Shown: positions 48,585 to 59,381, numbered from the stretch's first letter. The stretch is DNA of 64,000 nucleotides from Neomoorella thermoacetica (GCF_001875325.1 NZ_MDDC01000002.1:62001-126000); one strand, 5' to 3'. Translations and numbers: made by a program. The notes: generated by a model from the sequence alone, not told the origin.

Positions 48585-50297
48585 ATGGCGGCAATAAATA
48601 TGGATTTCTTGCAAATAGTCCTGTACCTGGTGCTGTTGTTGCTCCTGGCGGTACCCCTGGGCCGCTACATGGCCCGGGTCTTCAACGGCGATAGGACCTT
48701 CCTGGACCCGGTACTTAAACCCCTGGAGGGGCTGATCTACCGCCTGGCGGGAGTGAATACCGGCCGCGAGATGAACTGGCGCGAGTACGCTGCCACGCTC
48801 CTGGTGTTTAATTTCCTGGGCATGGTTGCTGTTTACCTGATCCAGCGCCTCCAGGGTGTACTGCCCTTCAACCCCCAGCATTTCAGCGCCGTACCGCCGG
48901 ACCTGGCCTTCAACACGGCGGCCAGTTTCATGACCAATACCAACTGGCAGGCCTACGGCGGCGAGAGCACCATGAGCTACTTTACCCAGATGGCCGCCCT
49001 GACGGTGCAGAACTTCCTTTCCGCCGCCACCGGCATCGCCGTGGTCGTCGCCCTGACCCGCGGCCTGGCCCGGCGCTCGGCCAAGACCATCGGCAACTTC
49101 TGGCAGGATCTCACCCGAAGCATCCTCTGGGTGCTACTACCCCTTTCCCTGGTCTTCGCCCTGGTCCTGGTGTCCCAGGGGGTTATCCAGAACCTGAGCC
49201 CCTACCTGACGGTGACCACCCTGGAAGGGGGCCGGCAGACCCTGGCCATGGGCCCGGTGGCTTCCCAGGAAGCCATTAAACTATTGGGCACCAACGGCGG
49301 CGGTTTTTTTAACGCCAACTCCGCCCACCCCTTCGAGAACCCCACGCCTTTGACCAATTTGCTGGAGATGCTGGCCATCCTGGTCATCCCGGCGGCGTTG
49401 ACCGTTACCTTCGGCCACATGGTAGGTAACCGCCGCCAGGGCCTGGCCATCCTGGCCGCCATGCTGCTCCTTTTTGTCCTGGCTGTGGGGGTAGTTTACG
49501 GCAGCGAACGCTATGGTAATCCCACCCTCCGCACCCTGGGGGTGAGCGGGCCCACGGCCATGGAAGGGAAGGAGGTCCGCTTTGGCATCGCCAGCTCTTC
49601 CCTTTTTGCAACTGTAACTACCGCCGCTTCCTGCGGCGCCGTCAACGCCATGCACGACAGCCTGACACCCCTGGGAGGTCTTATCCCCATGCTGCAGATA
49701 ATGCTGGGGGAAGTGGTCTTTGGCGGGGTTGGCTCCGGCCTGTACGGGATGCTGGTCTTTGTCATCCTCACGGTGTTCATCGTCGGTCTGATGGTGGGCC
49801 GGACGCCGGAATACCTGGGTAAGAAGATCGAAACCCGGGAGATGAAGATGGCCACCCTGGCAGTGCTCATCCCGGCGGCGACCATATTGCTGGGCAGCGG
49901 CCTGGCGGCCGCGACCAGGGCCGGCACGGCATCTATCTTAAATCCCGGCCCCCACGGTTTGAGTGAAATCCTTTACGCCTTTGCCTCGGGGGCGGGCAAT
50001 AACGGCAGCGCCTTTGCCGGTTTGAACGCCAATACACCCTTTTATAACATCGCTCTTGGCCTGGCCATGCTTATCGGCCGTTTCGGCGTTATCCTGCCGG
50101 TCCTGGCCATCGCCGGCAGTATGGCGGCGAAAAAAGCCGTGCCGCCGGGACCAGGGACTTTCCAGACTACCAGCCTGCTGTTTACAGGTTTACTGGCAGC
50201 AGTGGTACTCATCGTCGGCGCCCTGACCTTTTTCCCGGCCCTGGCCCTGGGGCCGGTGGTGGAACAGCTCCTGATGCTGGCGGGTAGGGCTTTTTAA
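48585..50297 (+). CDS. kdpA: Potassium-transporting ATPase subunit KdpA
   Basis: The potassium-selective channel-like subunit, 570 residues and about ten transmembrane helices. Selectivity-filter loops are visible: [55 protein letters not shown] and [20 protein letters not shown]. The ATG at 48585 or the ATG at 48600 could be the start; the latter gives the family start MDFLQIVL. High-affinity K+ uptake with KdpB and KdpC is its role. Confidence 0.96.
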   Translation: MAAINMDFLQIVLYLVLLLLLAVPLGRYMARVFNGDRTFLDPVLKPLEGLIYRLAGVNTGREMNWREYAATLLVFNFLGMVAVYLIQRLQGVLPFNPQHFSAVPPDLAFNTAASFMTNTNWQAYGGESTMSYFTQMAALTVQNFLSAATGIAVVVALTRGLARRSAKTIGNFWQDLTRSILWVLLPLSLVFALVLVSQGVIQNLSPYLTVTTLEGGRQTLAMGPVASQEAIKLLGTNGGGFFNANSAHPFENPTPLTNLLEMLAILVIPAALTVTFGHMVGNRRQGLAILAAMLLLFVLAVGVVYGSERYGNPTLRTLGVSGPTAMEGKEVRFGIASSSLFATVTTAASCGAVNAMHDSLTPLGGLIPMLQIMLGEVVFGGVGSGLYGMLVFVILTVFIVGLMVGRTPEYLGKKIETREMKMATLAVLIPAATILLGSGLAAATRAGTASILNPGPHGLSEILYAFASGAGNNGSAFAGLNANTPFYNIALGLAMLIGRFGVILPVLAIAGSMAAKKAVPPGPGTFQTTSLLFTGLLAAVVLIVGALTFFPALALGPVVEQLLMLAGRAF

Positions 50298-50315
50298 CGC
50301 AAGGAGGATAGTTTT

Positions 50316-52379
50316 ATGCCACAGGAAGCAAATATTTCCAGTAGGCTGGCCGGATCCAGGGGTAGCTTTAACCGGGCCCTGATCATCCCGGCCATTAAAG
50401 ACGTCTTCGTTAAGCTCGATCCCCGGGTGCAGCTGCGCAACCCGGTCATGTTTGTCGTTGAAATCGGCGCCCTGCTGACGACCATTTTTACTTTGCGGGA
50501 TATAGCTGTCGGCGGGCGTACCATGGTCGCCTTAAATATCCAGCTGGCCGCCTGGCTGTGGATAACCGTCCTCTTCGCCAATTTTGCCGAAGCCCTGGCC
50601 GAAGGCCGGGGCAAGGCCCAGGCCGAGACCTTACGCCGCACCCGCAGCGAAACTACGGCTAAAAAACTGGTCAACGGCAGAGTTCAACAGATACCGGCAT
50701 CACAGCTTCGCAAGGAGGATATTGTCCTGGTAGAAGCAGGGGATATCATCCCCGGCGATGGCGAGGTAATAGAAGGCATTGCTTCAGTCGACGAGAGTGC
50801 GGTGACCGGTGAATCGGCTCCGGTGATCAGGGAATCGGGTGGCGACCGCAGCGCCGTCACCGGCGGCACCCGCGTCCTCTCTGACTGGATCAAGGTCCGG
50901 ATAACGGCCAATCCCGGGGAAACCTTCCTCGACCGCATGATCAACCTGGTGGAAGGGGCGCGGCGGCAGAAGACGCCCAACGAGATCGCCTTGACCATCC
51001 TGCTCATAGGCCTGACCATCGTCTTCCTGCTGGCAGTGGCCACCCTGGAACCCTTTGCCCTCTACTCCGGCGCCCCGGTTCCGGTACCTGTCCTGATCGC
51101 CCTGCTGGTCTGCTTGATCCCCACCACCATCGGCGGTCTTTTGAGCGCCATCGGTATCGCCGGCATGGACCGCCTCCTCAAACGTAATGTCCTGGCCATG
51201 TCCGGCCGGGCTGTGGAAGCGGCCGGCGATGTCGACGTCCTCCTCCTGGATAAAACCGGGACCATTACCCTGGGCAACCGCATGGCCACGGCCTTTATCC
51301 CGGCCCCGGGGGTAACCGGAGAGCAACTGGCTGATGCCGCCCAGCTCGCCTCCCTGGCCGACGAGACGCCGGAAGGACGCAGCATTGTAGTCCTGGCCAA
51401 GAATAAATTTCAACTCCGGGAGCGGGACCTGGGCAGTTTGAAAGCCTCCTTTGTCCCCTTCAGCGCCCACACCCGGATGAGCGGTGTCGACCTGGAGGGC
51501 AGGCAGATTCGCAAGGGTGCCGCTGATGCCATTGAAACCTACGTCCGGGAACAGGGTGGTTCCCTGCCGGCGGAGGTTAGAGATACAGTTGCCAAGGTGG
51601 CCAGAGAGGGCGGCACCCCCCTGGTGGTGGCTGAAGGGGCCCGGGTCCTGGGGGTCGTTTACCTGAAGGACGTAATTAAAGGTGGTATTAAAGAACGTTT
51701 TGCCGAACTGCGCCGTATGGGAATCAAAACGGTGATGATTACCGGGGACAACCCCCTGACGGCGGCTGCCATTGCGGCGGAAGCCGGGGTGGACGATTTC
51801 CTGGCCGAGGCCACCCCGGAGACCAAGTTAAAACTGATCCGCGACTACCAGGCTAAAGGACACCTGGTGGCCATGACCGGCGACGGCACCAATGACGCCC
51901 CGGCCCTGGCCCAGGCGGACGTGGGCGTGGCCATGAACAGCGGCACCCAGGCGGCTAAAGAAGCAGGGAACATGGTCGACCTGGACAGCAACCCCACCAA
52001 GCTCATCGAGGTAGTTGAGATCGGCAAGCAGCTGCTCATGACCCGCGGTTCCCTGACAACCTTCAGCATTGCCAACGACGTGGCCAAGTACTTCGCCATC
52101 ATCCCGGCTCTTTTTAGCGTCACTTACCCGGAGCTGGGAGCCTTAAATATCATGAGGCTGGCTACACCCCAGAGCGCCATCCTTTCGGCCGTGATCTTCA
52201 ACGCCCTGATCATCATCGCCCTGGTGCCCCTGGCTCTGCGGGGGGTGGCCTACCGCCCCATTGGCGCCGACGCCATCCTGCGCCGCAACCTGGTCATCTA
52301 CGGCCTGGGAGGCCTGGTGGCACCCTTCATAGGTATCAAACTCATTGACATGCTCCTGGTGGCCTTGAAGCTGGCCTGA
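50316..52379 (+). CDS. kdpB: Potassium-transporting ATPase subunit KdpB
   Basis: The P-type ATPase subunit, 687 residues. The phosphorylation site is DKTGT near residue 311 ([16 protein letters not shown]). The actuator motif is TGESAPV (near 165) and the hinge motif is [17 protein letters not shown]. The membrane helix around [20 protein letters not shown] is typical. CAAGGAGG precedes the ATG, and the gene lies 18 bp after kdpA. Confidence 0.97.
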   Translation: MPQEANISSRLAGSRGSFNRALIIPAIKDVFVKLDPRVQLRNPVMFVVEIGALLTTIFTLRDIAVGGRTMVALNIQLAAWLWITVLFANFAEALAEGRGKAQAETLRRTRSETTAKKLVNGRVQQIPASQLRKEDIVLVEAGDIIPGDGEVIEGIASVDESAVTGESAPVIRESGGDRSAVTGGTRVLSDWIKVRITANPGETFLDRMINLVEGARRQKTPNEIALTILLIGLTIVFLLAVATLEPFALYSGAPVPVPVLIALLVCLIPTTIGGLLSAIGIAGMDRLLKRNVLAMSGRAVEAAGDVDVLLLDKTGTITLGNRMATAFIPAPGVTGEQLADAAQLASLADETPEGRSIVVLAKNKFQLRERDLGSLKASFVPFSAHTRMSGVDLEGRQIRKGAADAIETYVREQGGSLPAEVRDTVAKVAREGGTPLVVAEGARVLGVVYLKDVIKGGIKERFAELRRMGIKTVMITGDNPLTAAAIAAEAGVDDFLAEATPETKLKLIRDYQAKGHLVAMTGDGTNDAPALAQADVGVAMNSGTQAAKEAGNMVDLDSNPTKLIEVVEIGKQLLMTRGSLTTFSIANDVAKYFAIIPALFSVTYPELGALNIMRLATPQSAILSAVIFNALIIIALVPLALRGVAYRPIGADAILRRNLVIYGLGGLVAPFIGIKLIDMLLVALKLA

Positions 52380-52421
52380 AAGAGCTGTGGCCGTTGCAAG
52401 CTAATGAAAGGAAGAGGAGCC

Positions 52422-53000
52422 ATGACTAGAAAACTTCTAGCAACCGCCCGGATGCTGGTGGTAATGACGGTCCTGACGGGCATCCTTTACCCCCTGGCCG
52501 CCACCGGCCTGGCGCAGGTGTTTTTTCCCCGCCAGGCCGGCGATTCCCTCATTGAACGCGATGGGCAGCCGGTAGGCTCGGCCCACATCGGCCAGAGTTT
52601 CACCGGCCCGGGTTACTTCCACGGCCGGCCCTCGGCGGCCGGCCCGGACGGCTACGACGCCACTGCTTCCTCCGGTTCCAACCTGGGTCCTACCAACGCC
52701 AAACTGGTGGCCGCTATAGCCCGGCGTCTGGAGGCAGTACGGGCAGAAAACGGCCTGCCGGCCGGAGCGCCGGTGCCGGCCGACCTGGTGACCGCCTCGG
52801 CCAGCGGCCTGGACCCGGACATCAGCCCGGAGGCGGCCTACCTGCAGGTCCCCCGGGTGGCCCGGGCCCGGAACCTCCCCGAGGAGCAGGTTCGCGCTCT
52901 GGTTACCAAAAATATTACCGGCAGGCAGTTCGGCATCCTGGGAGAACCGCGGGTGAATGTGTTACAATTAAACCTGGAACTGGATAAAATGGCGCGGTAG
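52422..53000 (+). CDS. kdpC: Potassium-transporting ATPase subunit KdpC
   Basis: A subunit of 192 residues with one N-terminal transmembrane helix ([20 protein letters not shown]). The periplasmic-side domain includes [17 protein letters not shown] and [10 protein letters not shown], and [20 protein letters not shown] follows. The longest frame begins at 52404 without a ribosome binding site. The ATG at 52422 follows GGAAGAGGAG and is preferred. It completes the KdpFABC pump. Confidence 0.95.
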   Translation: MTRKLLATARMLVVMTVLTGILYPLAATGLAQVFFPRQAGDSLIERDGQPVGSAHIGQSFTGPGYFHGRPSAAGPDGYDATASSGSNLGPTNAKLVAAIARRLEAVRAENGLPAGAPVPADLVTASASGLDPDISPEAAYLQVPRVARARNLPEEQVRALVTKNITGRQFGILGEPRVNVLQLNLELDKMAR

Positions 53001-53130
53001 ATAGAACCCCATTTTCGGGGGAGGCTTCCATGGGGGCTAACGCCCCCACTAGTGAACTATAAAATGTAGACTGAAAAAGGGGCTGGAGCCTGTACCTCCA
53101 GCCCCCAAAAAGCTGGTTACAGATTAACCA
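53001..53130 (+). other. Tandem hairpins between kdpC and kdpD
   Basis: Three clear inverted repeats fill this gap: GGGGGC-TAAC-GCCCCC near 53032-53047, GGGGCTGGAG/CTCCAGCCCC at about 53079-53104, and CTGGTTA/TAACCAG near 53112-53129. None has a proper T-run. They may protect or process the kdpFABC message or reduce read-through into kdpDE. Confidence 0.6.
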
Positions 53131-53174
53131 GTCGCGATTTTTGCAAGGACCCCAGTTACGGGGGAGGTAGGATT

Positions 53175-55898
53175 ATGGAGAGGGAGAACGAGGCCCGGCG
53201 GCCCGACCCGGACGACCTGCTGGCCGAGGTCAAGGCCGGAAGTCGGGGACGGCTGACTATTTTCCTGGGGGCTGCGGCCGGTGTCGGCAAGACCTATGCC
53301 ATGCTGGAAGCTGCCCACGAGCGCCAGGCTGACGGGGTTGATGTGGTCATCGGCTGGGTGGAAACCCACGGTCGCCCGGAGACCGAAGCCCTGGTCAGGG
53401 GATTATCCATCATACCGCCCCGGGAGCCGGTTTACCGGGGCAAGGTTTTCCGGGAAATGGACCTGGATGCCCTTTTGCAGCGCCGTCCCCAGCTGGCCCT
53501 GGTAGATGAACTGGCCCACACCAATATCCCCGGCTCCCGGCACACCCGCCGCTACCAGGATGTTGAGGAACTTCTGGCTGCGGGCATCAACGTCTATACG
53601 ACCTTAAATATCCAGCACGTGGAGAGCCTCAATGATATCGTCGCCCAGATTACCGGCATCCGGGTGCAGGAAACCGTTCCCGACCGCCTCCTGGAGGAAG
53701 CCGACCAGATCCAGCTCATCGACATCCCGCCGGAAGAATTAATCGATCGTCTTAAAGAAGGCAAGGTCTACGTACCGCCCCAGGCCGAACGGGCCCTGCA
53801 AAAGTTTTTCCGGCCGGGGAATATCAATGCCTTGCGGGAACTGGCCTTACGGTACACGGCCCGGCGGGTAGAAGGGCAACTGGATCACTATATGCGCCTG
53901 CACGGCATTGCCGGCCCCTGGCCGGTCGGCGAGCGGGTCATGGCCTGTGTCAGCCCCAGCCCCTTTTCCGCCCAGGTGATCCGTACAGCCAGGCGCATGG
54001 CTGCCGGCCTCAAGGCGGAATGGCTGGCCGTCTATGTGGAAACGCCAGAACACCTTCCTGCCGATGAAAACAGGCGGGACCAGCTGGCGCGGAATTTACA
54101 CCTGGCTGAAGAACTGGGGGCTGAAGTTATTGCTTTAACGGGCGACGATGTGGCCGAAGAATTGCTTGCTGTAGCCCGGCGCAAGAACGTCACCCAGATT
54201 GTCATCGGTAAACCTTTACACCCCCGCTGGGAGGAACTGTGGCGGGGTTCGCTGGTGGACAAAATTATTCGCGGCAGCCAGGGGATCAGCGTGCATATCA
54301 TACCTGGAAAAACCAGGCCCAGGGAAGGCCACCGGGCACCCGGATGGCGCTACCGCCCGCGGGCCTCTTCCTGGCCCTATGCCGGGGTCCTGGTGGCTGT
54401 CATGCTGGTTACCGTCCTCGTTAAAACATTACAGCCGGTTTTTGATTTAACTAATATCGCTTTAGCTTATGTATTACCGGTGCTGTTCAGTGCCGCCCGC
54501 TGGGGCCGGGGACCTTCGATCCTGGCGTCCGTGCTGGGTGTGCTGGCCTTTGACTTTTTCTTTGTGCCGCCGGTCTTAAGCTTTACTGTCTCTGATCTCC
54601 GCTACCTGCTCAGTTTCGTGGTCTATCTGGTAGTTGCCGTTATCACCAGTACCATGGCTACCCGGCTAAAAGCTCAAGCTGAAAATGCCCGGCGCCGGGA
54701 AACAAGGACGGCCGCCCTCTACGCCCTCAGCCGGAAAATGGCGGCGGAGACGGATATCGAGGGGATATTAAAGACCGTAGTTAAAACGGTAGCAGAAACT
54801 ATTGACGGCGAAGCCGTTATTTTCATGCCCGACGCTACGGGCAAGCTGGCGGCCCGTGCTACTGCGTTTTCCCCGCCTGAAAAATGGCTGGACAGCAATG
54901 AATACGCTGTAGCCGGGTGGGTTTTTACCCACGGACAGCTTGCCGGCAGGGGAACCGATACCCTGGCGGGGGCGGACGGCCTGTACCTGCCCCTGAAAGC
55001 AGAAGAAAATAACCTGGGTGTCCTGGGATTAAAGCTTACCCATCCGGAGCGCCACCTGGCGCCAGAGCAGCGCCGGCTGTTAGAGGCTTTTGCCAGCCTC
55101 GCAGCCCTGGCTATCTTACGCCTGCAATTGACGGCTGAGGCCCAGCAGGCCCGCTGCCTGGCGGCCTCGGAGAAATTGCGTACTGCTTTATTCAACTCAA
55201 TTTCCCATGATCTGCGAACGCCCCTGGCTTCCATCACGGCCGCGGTTACCGGCCTCCTGGAAGGGGATGAGGTCTATCATCCGGAGGCGCGGCAGGCTCT
55301 CCTTCAGACAATAAAAGAAGGCGCGCGACGTCTGAACAGGCTGGTTGGCAACCTGCTGGACATGGCTCGCCTGGAGAGTGGTATGCTGCAGTTAAAACAG
55401 GAATGGTGTGATTTAGAAGATATTATTGGTGTTGCCCTGGGCCAGCTCCGGGAAACCTTGCAGGACCGGCCCCTGGAGGTTAACATTCCCCCGGAACTGC
55501 CCCTGGTCAAGGTGGATTTCACCCTCATTGAACAGGTTCTGGTCAACCTGCTGGAGAATGCCGTTAAATATTCTCCCCCCGGGAGTAAAATTGACATTGA
55601 AGTGCGCCGGGAGGGAAAGGAGTTGCAGGTGGCCATCGCCGACCGTGGTGCCGGCATTCCAGAAGGCGATCGGGAAAGGGTATTCGATAAGTTTTACCGC
55701 CTGCAGTCACCCCGGCATGTGAGCGGCACCGGCCTGGGACTCTCCATCTGCAAGGGGATTATTGAGGCCCACGGCGGAAAAATCCGGGCTGAACGCCGGC
55801 CCGGGGGCGGGAGCGTCTTTTCCTTTTCCCTTCCCCTGGCCGAACAGCCGCCGGGTCTGGTTCCTTCAGCCGGGGGAGGTGGCCAGGGTGACCGCTAA
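53175..55898 (+). CDS. kdpD: Sensor histidine kinase KdpD
   Basis: A full-length KdpD of 907 residues. The N-terminal KdpD domain has Walker A GAAAGVGKT (near residues 31-39) and DELAHTNIPGSRH. A USP-like domain follows (AEWLAVYVETPEHLP to VTQIVIGKP). Four closely spaced transmembrane helices lie near 400-490 (YVLPVLFSAARWG, VLAFDFFFVPPVLSF). Then come a GAF-like region, the phospho-acceptor His in SISHDLRTPLASI (near 678), and the HATPase domain (NLLENAVKYSPPG, DRGAGIPEGD, GTGLGLSICKGIIEAHGG). It senses K+ limitation and phosphorylates KdpE. GGGGGAGG precedes the ATG. Confidence 0.96.
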   Translation: MERENEARRPDPDDLLAEVKAGSRGRLTIFLGAAAGVGKTYAMLEAAHERQADGVDVVIGWVETHGRPETEALVRGLSIIPPREPVYRGKVFREMDLDALLQRRPQLALVDELAHTNIPGSRHTRRYQDVEELLAAGINVYTTLNIQHVESLNDIVAQITGIRVQETVPDRLLEEADQIQLIDIPPEELIDRLKEGKVYVPPQAERALQKFFRPGNINALRELALRYTARRVEGQLDHYMRLHGIAGPWPVGERVMACVSPSPFSAQVIRTARRMAAGLKAEWLAVYVETPEHLPADENRRDQLARNLHLAEELGAEVIALTGDDVAEELLAVARRKNVTQIVIGKPLHPRWEELWRGSLVDKIIRGSQGISVHIIPGKTRPREGHRAPGWRYRPRASSWPYAGVLVAVMLVTVLVKTLQPVFDLTNIALAYVLPVLFSAARWGRGPSILASVLGVLAFDFFFVPPVLSFTVSDLRYLLSFVVYLVVAVITSTMATRLKAQAENARRRETRTAALYALSRKMAAETDIEGILKTVVKTVAETIDGEAVIFMPDATGKLAARATAFSPPEKWLDSNEYAVAGWVFTHGQLAGRGTDTLAGADGLYLPLKAEENNLGVLGLKLTHPERHLAPEQRRLLEAFASLAALAILRLQLTAEAQQARCLAASEKLRTALFNSISHDLRTPLASITAAVTGLLEGDEVYHPEARQALLQTIKEGARRLNRLVGNLLDMARLESGMLQLKQEWCDLEDIIGVALGQLRETLQDRPLEVNIPPELPLVKVDFTLIEQVLVNLLENAVKYSPPGSKIDIEVRREGKELQVAIADRGAGIPEGDRERVFDKFYRLQSPRHVSGTGLGLSICKGIIEAHGGKIRAERRPGGGSVFSFSLPLAEQPPGLVPSAGGGGQGDR

Positions 55899-56580
55899 GG
55901 GTGCTCGCGTCCTTATTATTGACGATGAAAACCCTATCCGCCGCCTGTTAAAGGTTGCCCTGGAGGCCCACGGTTACGAAGTGGCCGGGGCTGCTTCGGG
56001 GCAGCAGGGATTGCAGCAAGCTGCCTTGCTACACCCGGATCTGGTTATTCTTGACCTGGGTTTGCCCGACCTGGACGGTTTAGAGGTAATCAAACGCCTG
56101 CGGGAATGGTCCCGGGTGCCGATTATCATCCTGTCCGTACGGGAACAGGAGGATGATAAAATTAAGGCCCTGGACGCCGGCGCCGATGACTATGTCACCA
56201 AGCCCTTTGGTATGGGGGAACTCCTGGCCCGGATGCGGGTTGCACTGCGGCACGCAGCCAAAACCGGAGATGAACCGGTGCTTACCCTGGGCGGGCTTAC
56301 CGTTGATCTGGCCCACCGCCTGGTGAAGGTTGATGGTCAGGAGGTAAAACTGACGCCGACGGAGTACGAGATCTTAAAAAATCTGGCCCTCAATGCCGGC
56401 CGGGTGATGACCCACCGCCAGCTTTTACGTACTATCTGGGGACCGGGGTATCAGGAAGAAACCCATTACCTGCGCGTCTACATCGGCCAGTTGCGGCGTA
56501 AAATTGAACCCGACCCCACCCGGCCCCGCTATATCATCACCGAACCCGGAGTTGGCTACCGCCTGGTAGGCGGGGAATAA
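55888..56580 (+). CDS. kdpE: Response regulator KdpE
   Basis: An OmpR-type response regulator of 230 residues. The receiver domain has the acidic pair in IIDDENPIRRLL, the phospho-acceptor Asp in DLVILDLGLPD (near 55), and Lys in DDYVTKPFG. The C-terminal winged helix (LTPTEYEILKNLALNAGRVM, YLRVYIGQLRRKIEPDP) binds DNA, presumably upstream of kdpF. The GTG at 55888 follows GGGGGAGG and overlaps the kdpD stop by 11 bp; the longest frame starts far inside kdpD and is not credible. An 8-bp hairpin (GAGTTTTC/GAAAACTC, 56614-56631) follows. Confidence 0.95.
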   Translation: MTAKGARVLIIDDENPIRRLLKVALEAHGYEVAGAASGQQGLQQAALLHPDLVILDLGLPDLDGLEVIKRLREWSRVPIIILSVREQEDDKIKALDAGADDYVTKPFGMGELLARMRVALRHAAKTGDEPVLTLGGLTVDLAHRLVKVDGQEVKLTPTEYEILKNLALNAGRVMTHRQLLRTIWGPGYQEETHYLRVYIGQLRRKIEPDPTRPRYIITEPGVGYRLVGGE

Positions 56581-56643
56581 GTTTCCCCGCACCCATTCTA
56601 TCGGCTGTGTTTTGAGTTTTCTTGAAAACTCGCGGGAGTATCA

Positions 56644-57803
56644 CCGGAGTTCGACAGTTTTGAGGCACATGCCAGGACCCCGATCTAGCAATATCAAGGC
56701 TTTCCGGGCTTCAAAGTAGAGAAAATGCGAAAATTGGTAGGCACACGATTTTGAATGTTATAGCAGGAACTAACTAATATGCGTAGAATAACGTAAGCAT
56801 GTACATCCGAACCGTGCAGCGAAGAACAAGGACGGGTCTGTGGTCCGCTATGTGCAATTGGCCCACAACTTCCGCGACCCCGAAACCTGTAAGCCCCAGG
56901 CGCAGGTCCTCTGGTCCTTCGGCTGGGAAGAGGAGGTAGACAAGGATTCCTTGCGCCGGCTGGTGACAGCATCAACCGCTTCCTGGGGCCGGAGGACGTG
57001 CTGCAGCAGCAGGCCAAGGTGGGTGATGCTCCACTCCTTTTCAAGGAGAGTCTGGTCCGCAACCCTTACGAAGAAGCCCGGGACCGGGAACAGCGGGAAC
57101 GGATTCTCAAAGAACTGGAACAGGAATTGCAAGGGCTCGCCCGCCTGGATAAAAAAGAACACGGCAAGGCCGTCTGCCGCCTGGTCTCCCACCCCACCTA
57201 CGGCCGCTACTTAAAGCTGGACAAGAGAGGCTGGCCGCAGATTGACCGGGCCAAGGTCAAGGCGGATGAGCGCCTGGATGGCAAGTACCTGCCGCGCACC
57301 TCCGATGACACCTTGAGCCCCGCGGACGTCGCCCTGGGCTACAAGCAACTCCTGGAAGTGGAAGCCGCCTTCCGTACCCTCAAGCAAGCCCTGGAATTAC
57401 GGCCTATCTACCACCGCCTCTCGCGGCGCATCGAGGCGCACGTCGTCTTATGCTGGCCGGCCCTCCTGCTCATCCGCGTAGCCGAGACGCGGGTGGAAGG
57501 AAGTCTGGGCCAGCGTTACACCTGGCCCCGGCTGAGGGATGAACTGAATAGAATGCACCTTGGCATCTTCGCCGGCCCCGCCGGCACCGTCTGGCAGCGT
57601 ACCGAAACCACCACATTCCAGCGGCAGATCCTTTCCGCCCTGGGCGTGGAAGAGCCCCCGCGCTTCTTCAAGCTGGACCCACGCCAGGCTGGACCCACGC
57701 CAGGCGATGTAGTTACACGGCATGTTTCACAGTTCGAACCGGAAAGCCTTCTAGCGCCTACATTTGAGGTACTTTTATGTGCCTTCGGACTGTCGAACTC
57801 GGG
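56644..57803 (+). mobile_element. Decayed IS1634-like insertion sequence with both ends
   Basis: Terminal inverted repeats of about 27 bp are present. The left end, 56644-56670, contains GGAGTTCGACAG and GGCACAT. The right end, 57777-57803, is its reverse complement with a few mismatches (ATGTGCC, CTGTCGAACTC). Between them lies a broken transposase. The element is about 1160 bp, shorter than intact IS1634-family members, so it has an internal deletion. No target-site duplication was established. Confidence 0.75.
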
Positions 57804-57813
57804 TGCTAGGTGA
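56799..57813 (+). pseudogene. IS1634/IS4-type transposase, frameshifted and deleted
   Basis: The N-terminus is split over frames: an ATG followed by YIRTVQRR at 56799, then VRYVQLAHNFRDPETCKPQA in a second frame, then SINRFLGPEDVLQQQAKVGD in a third. At least two frameshifts are therefore present (near 56825 and 56965). After DAPLLF the sequence jumps to the C-terminal third (NPYEEARDREQRERILKE, SHPTYGRYLKLD, EVEAAFRTLKQALELRPIYH, RRIEAHVVLCWPALLLIR), so most of the DDE catalytic core is missing. It cannot make active transposase. Confidence 0.85.
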
Positions 57814-57919
57814 GTTGGGTTTGACGCTTACTGAAAACGTCCTCATGGCCTCCTTGACCACCGCAGACTGGTACTTTCGGCTTCTACCTGACCATCCTAT
57901 TCAAGCGCAGGTTTGAACA

Positions 57920-58204
57920 TTAATCCTTTTTCCTTAATTTTTTGTTGAACAGCTTTAGAAGACGCATCCCAGGTGCGTCTTTGCTGAAAGCTTCGAAAAT
58001 CCGTTCCAAGTCTTCTTCGCCTCTGGTTGGCACGAGACACTTGAAGACCTCTACTAAGCGTTCGCGGGCCAGTTTAGGTTGGGGCCAAAGCCTGTCAGGG
58101 TTATCGGCTATCCAGCGCATGAACTGCTTGAAACCCTCATATTCTTCTTCACTGAACTCGCTAAGAACGCGGTCTAAGTTAGGGGTACCGCCGGAGACGC
58201 TCAT
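57920..58204 (-). CDS. Small charged protein downstream of the exported protein
   Basis: A protein of 94 residues, highly charged and helical (VLSEFSEEEYEGFKQFMRWI, ERLVEVFKCLVPTRGEEDLE, and a basic end MRLLKLFNKKLRKKD). No family is recognised and there is no signal peptide or membrane segment. The ATG at 58204 lies one base after the stop of the upstream exported-protein gene, with GGGGG about ten bases before it, which suggests translational coupling. The longest frame begins at 58225. A partner or immunity-like role for the neighbour is possible but speculative. Confidence 0.6.
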   Translation of the reverse strand: MSVSGGTPNLDRVLSEFSEEEYEGFKQFMRWIADNPDRLWPQPKLARERLVEVFKCLVPTRGEEDLERIFEAFSKDAPGMRLLKLFNKKLRKKD

Positions 58205-58205
58205 G

Positions 58206-58691
58206 TTAGAGCAACCCCCATTCAATGATCCATTTTATGCCGAGGGCGATCCAGTGAGACGTAGTGTGAGCGAAACCGAGATTCCAGCGCAAGAAGTTAT
58301 ATGTCTGGTCGTAGATGGTCTGATACGCTAACTCCTCCCACGTAAGCAACCTCTCAAGGAAACCGGCAATCTTACCTGCGTTGTTTTTGAGCACAGTGAG
58401 ATAGCGGCCAGGAACACCAATATTACGCAGCTTACTAATAACCGTGTCGACGTTGTGGCGCAGGTAATAAACCAGCTTACGGATGGCCGCCTTGATCGTC
58501 GCCGTCTTGACACCCTGGGCTTCTACCCGACCATCTTGCCCTGTCGCTGGTTGGACGCTAATCCCTTTTCCAGAAAGAACTACGATATTATTGTTTGCTT
58601 CAGCAGCAAGCGCACTCATGCTTGGCAACAGTATGTTTACTAATAGGACGAGCACGAGCAAAAGGCTCAATTTTTTCTTAACCGTTCTCAT
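58206..58691 (-). CDS. Exported small helical protein (possible toxin/bacteriocin-like)
   Basis: A protein of 161 residues. The signal peptide (basic RTVKKK, hydrophobic LSLLLVLVLLVNILLP, likely cleavage after SALAA) is clear. The mature part is basic and helical, with a Trp-rich C-terminal end (LTWEELAYQTIYDQTYNFLRW, GIKWIIEWGLL). This layout recalls small secreted toxins or bacteriocin-like proteins of Firmicutes, but I cannot name a family with confidence. The ATG at 58691 follows GGGAGGT by 7 bases; the longest frame starts at 58706 within that site. It is flanked by two decayed insertion sequences. Confidence 0.65.
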   Translation of the reverse strand: MRTVKKKLSLLLVLVLLVNILLPSMSALAAEANNNIVVLSGKGISVQPATGQDGRVEAQGVKTATIKAAIRKLVYYLRHNVDTVISKLRNIGVPGRYLTVLKNNAGKIAGFLERLLTWEELAYQTIYDQTYNFLRWNLGFAHTTSHWIALGIKWIIEWGLL

Positions 58692-58877
58692 CTGAATACC
58701 TCCCAAATATTTTTAGGATTGCCGCCAAGTCACTATTACTAAGGGTGATCTCAGGGTTGAAAAAATAACAAAATTTTTCACCTCCTTGCCTGCATTCCGG
58801 CACGCGCTTATTTCAAACGGCGCGTCAGATACACCGGGCTCCCTTTGTTCTCTAAAATCCTTCCAGCTTTACTTCCT

Positions 58878-59357
58878 TTACCTAACATAACATATCCTTC
58901 CAAAAAACACAACAAGTATTTTTTGTATATTTTGCCAGAATTGTAAAGGCTTGACGACTGAGAGGTCGACGAAATAGCGTTTCTGGTGATTGCAAGTTTT
59001 GACTTTACGGCACTTAAACCCTAAACGGCGTAGGATGTTACGTATAGTGTAGGGAGACAAGGAGATATGGCAGGAAGATGCTAAAGCGACGGCCAGGCGC
59101 CCGGGGCCGAAGTTAGTGTCCTTAGTCATTTCAACTACCAAGTTTTCGACAAATGTGGGAGTACGGTTAGGCATGGGGTTTTTGGGGCCTCTTTTGCGGA
59201 TACAAGAACTAAGATCCTGCCCTGAATTTCTATAACTGTGGAGGAGCTTATACACCCAACGGACGGAGACCCCAACTATTTCAGCAACCTGCTTAGGGGT
59301 ATGATTATTCAGGAGGGAAATAATGACCTGAGTGGAGCTTGAGGGTTTCCGGAAGCT
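58878..59357 (-). pseudogene. IS481-like transposase fragment
   Basis: The minus strand encodes an N-terminal helix-turn-helix (TPKQVAEIVGVSVRWVYKLL), a linker and a second one (NFGPGRLAVALASSCHISLS, IRNILRRLGFKCRKV). It then reads VVKPLQFWQ, which is where the DDE integrase core of IS481/IS3-like transposases begins, but homology stops there. The 5' end has a frameshift: a start at about 59378 (MTLYQQLKASGNPQ) runs into a stop before the main frame. Both ends are therefore broken. Confidence 0.7.
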
Positions 59358-59381
59358 TTAAGTTGCTGGTATAATGTCATT

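Noticed and set aside
55762-55887. Long N-terminal extension of KdpE
   Set aside because: It lies inside the kdpD HATPase domain in another frame. The GTG at 55888 gives the normal response-regulator start.
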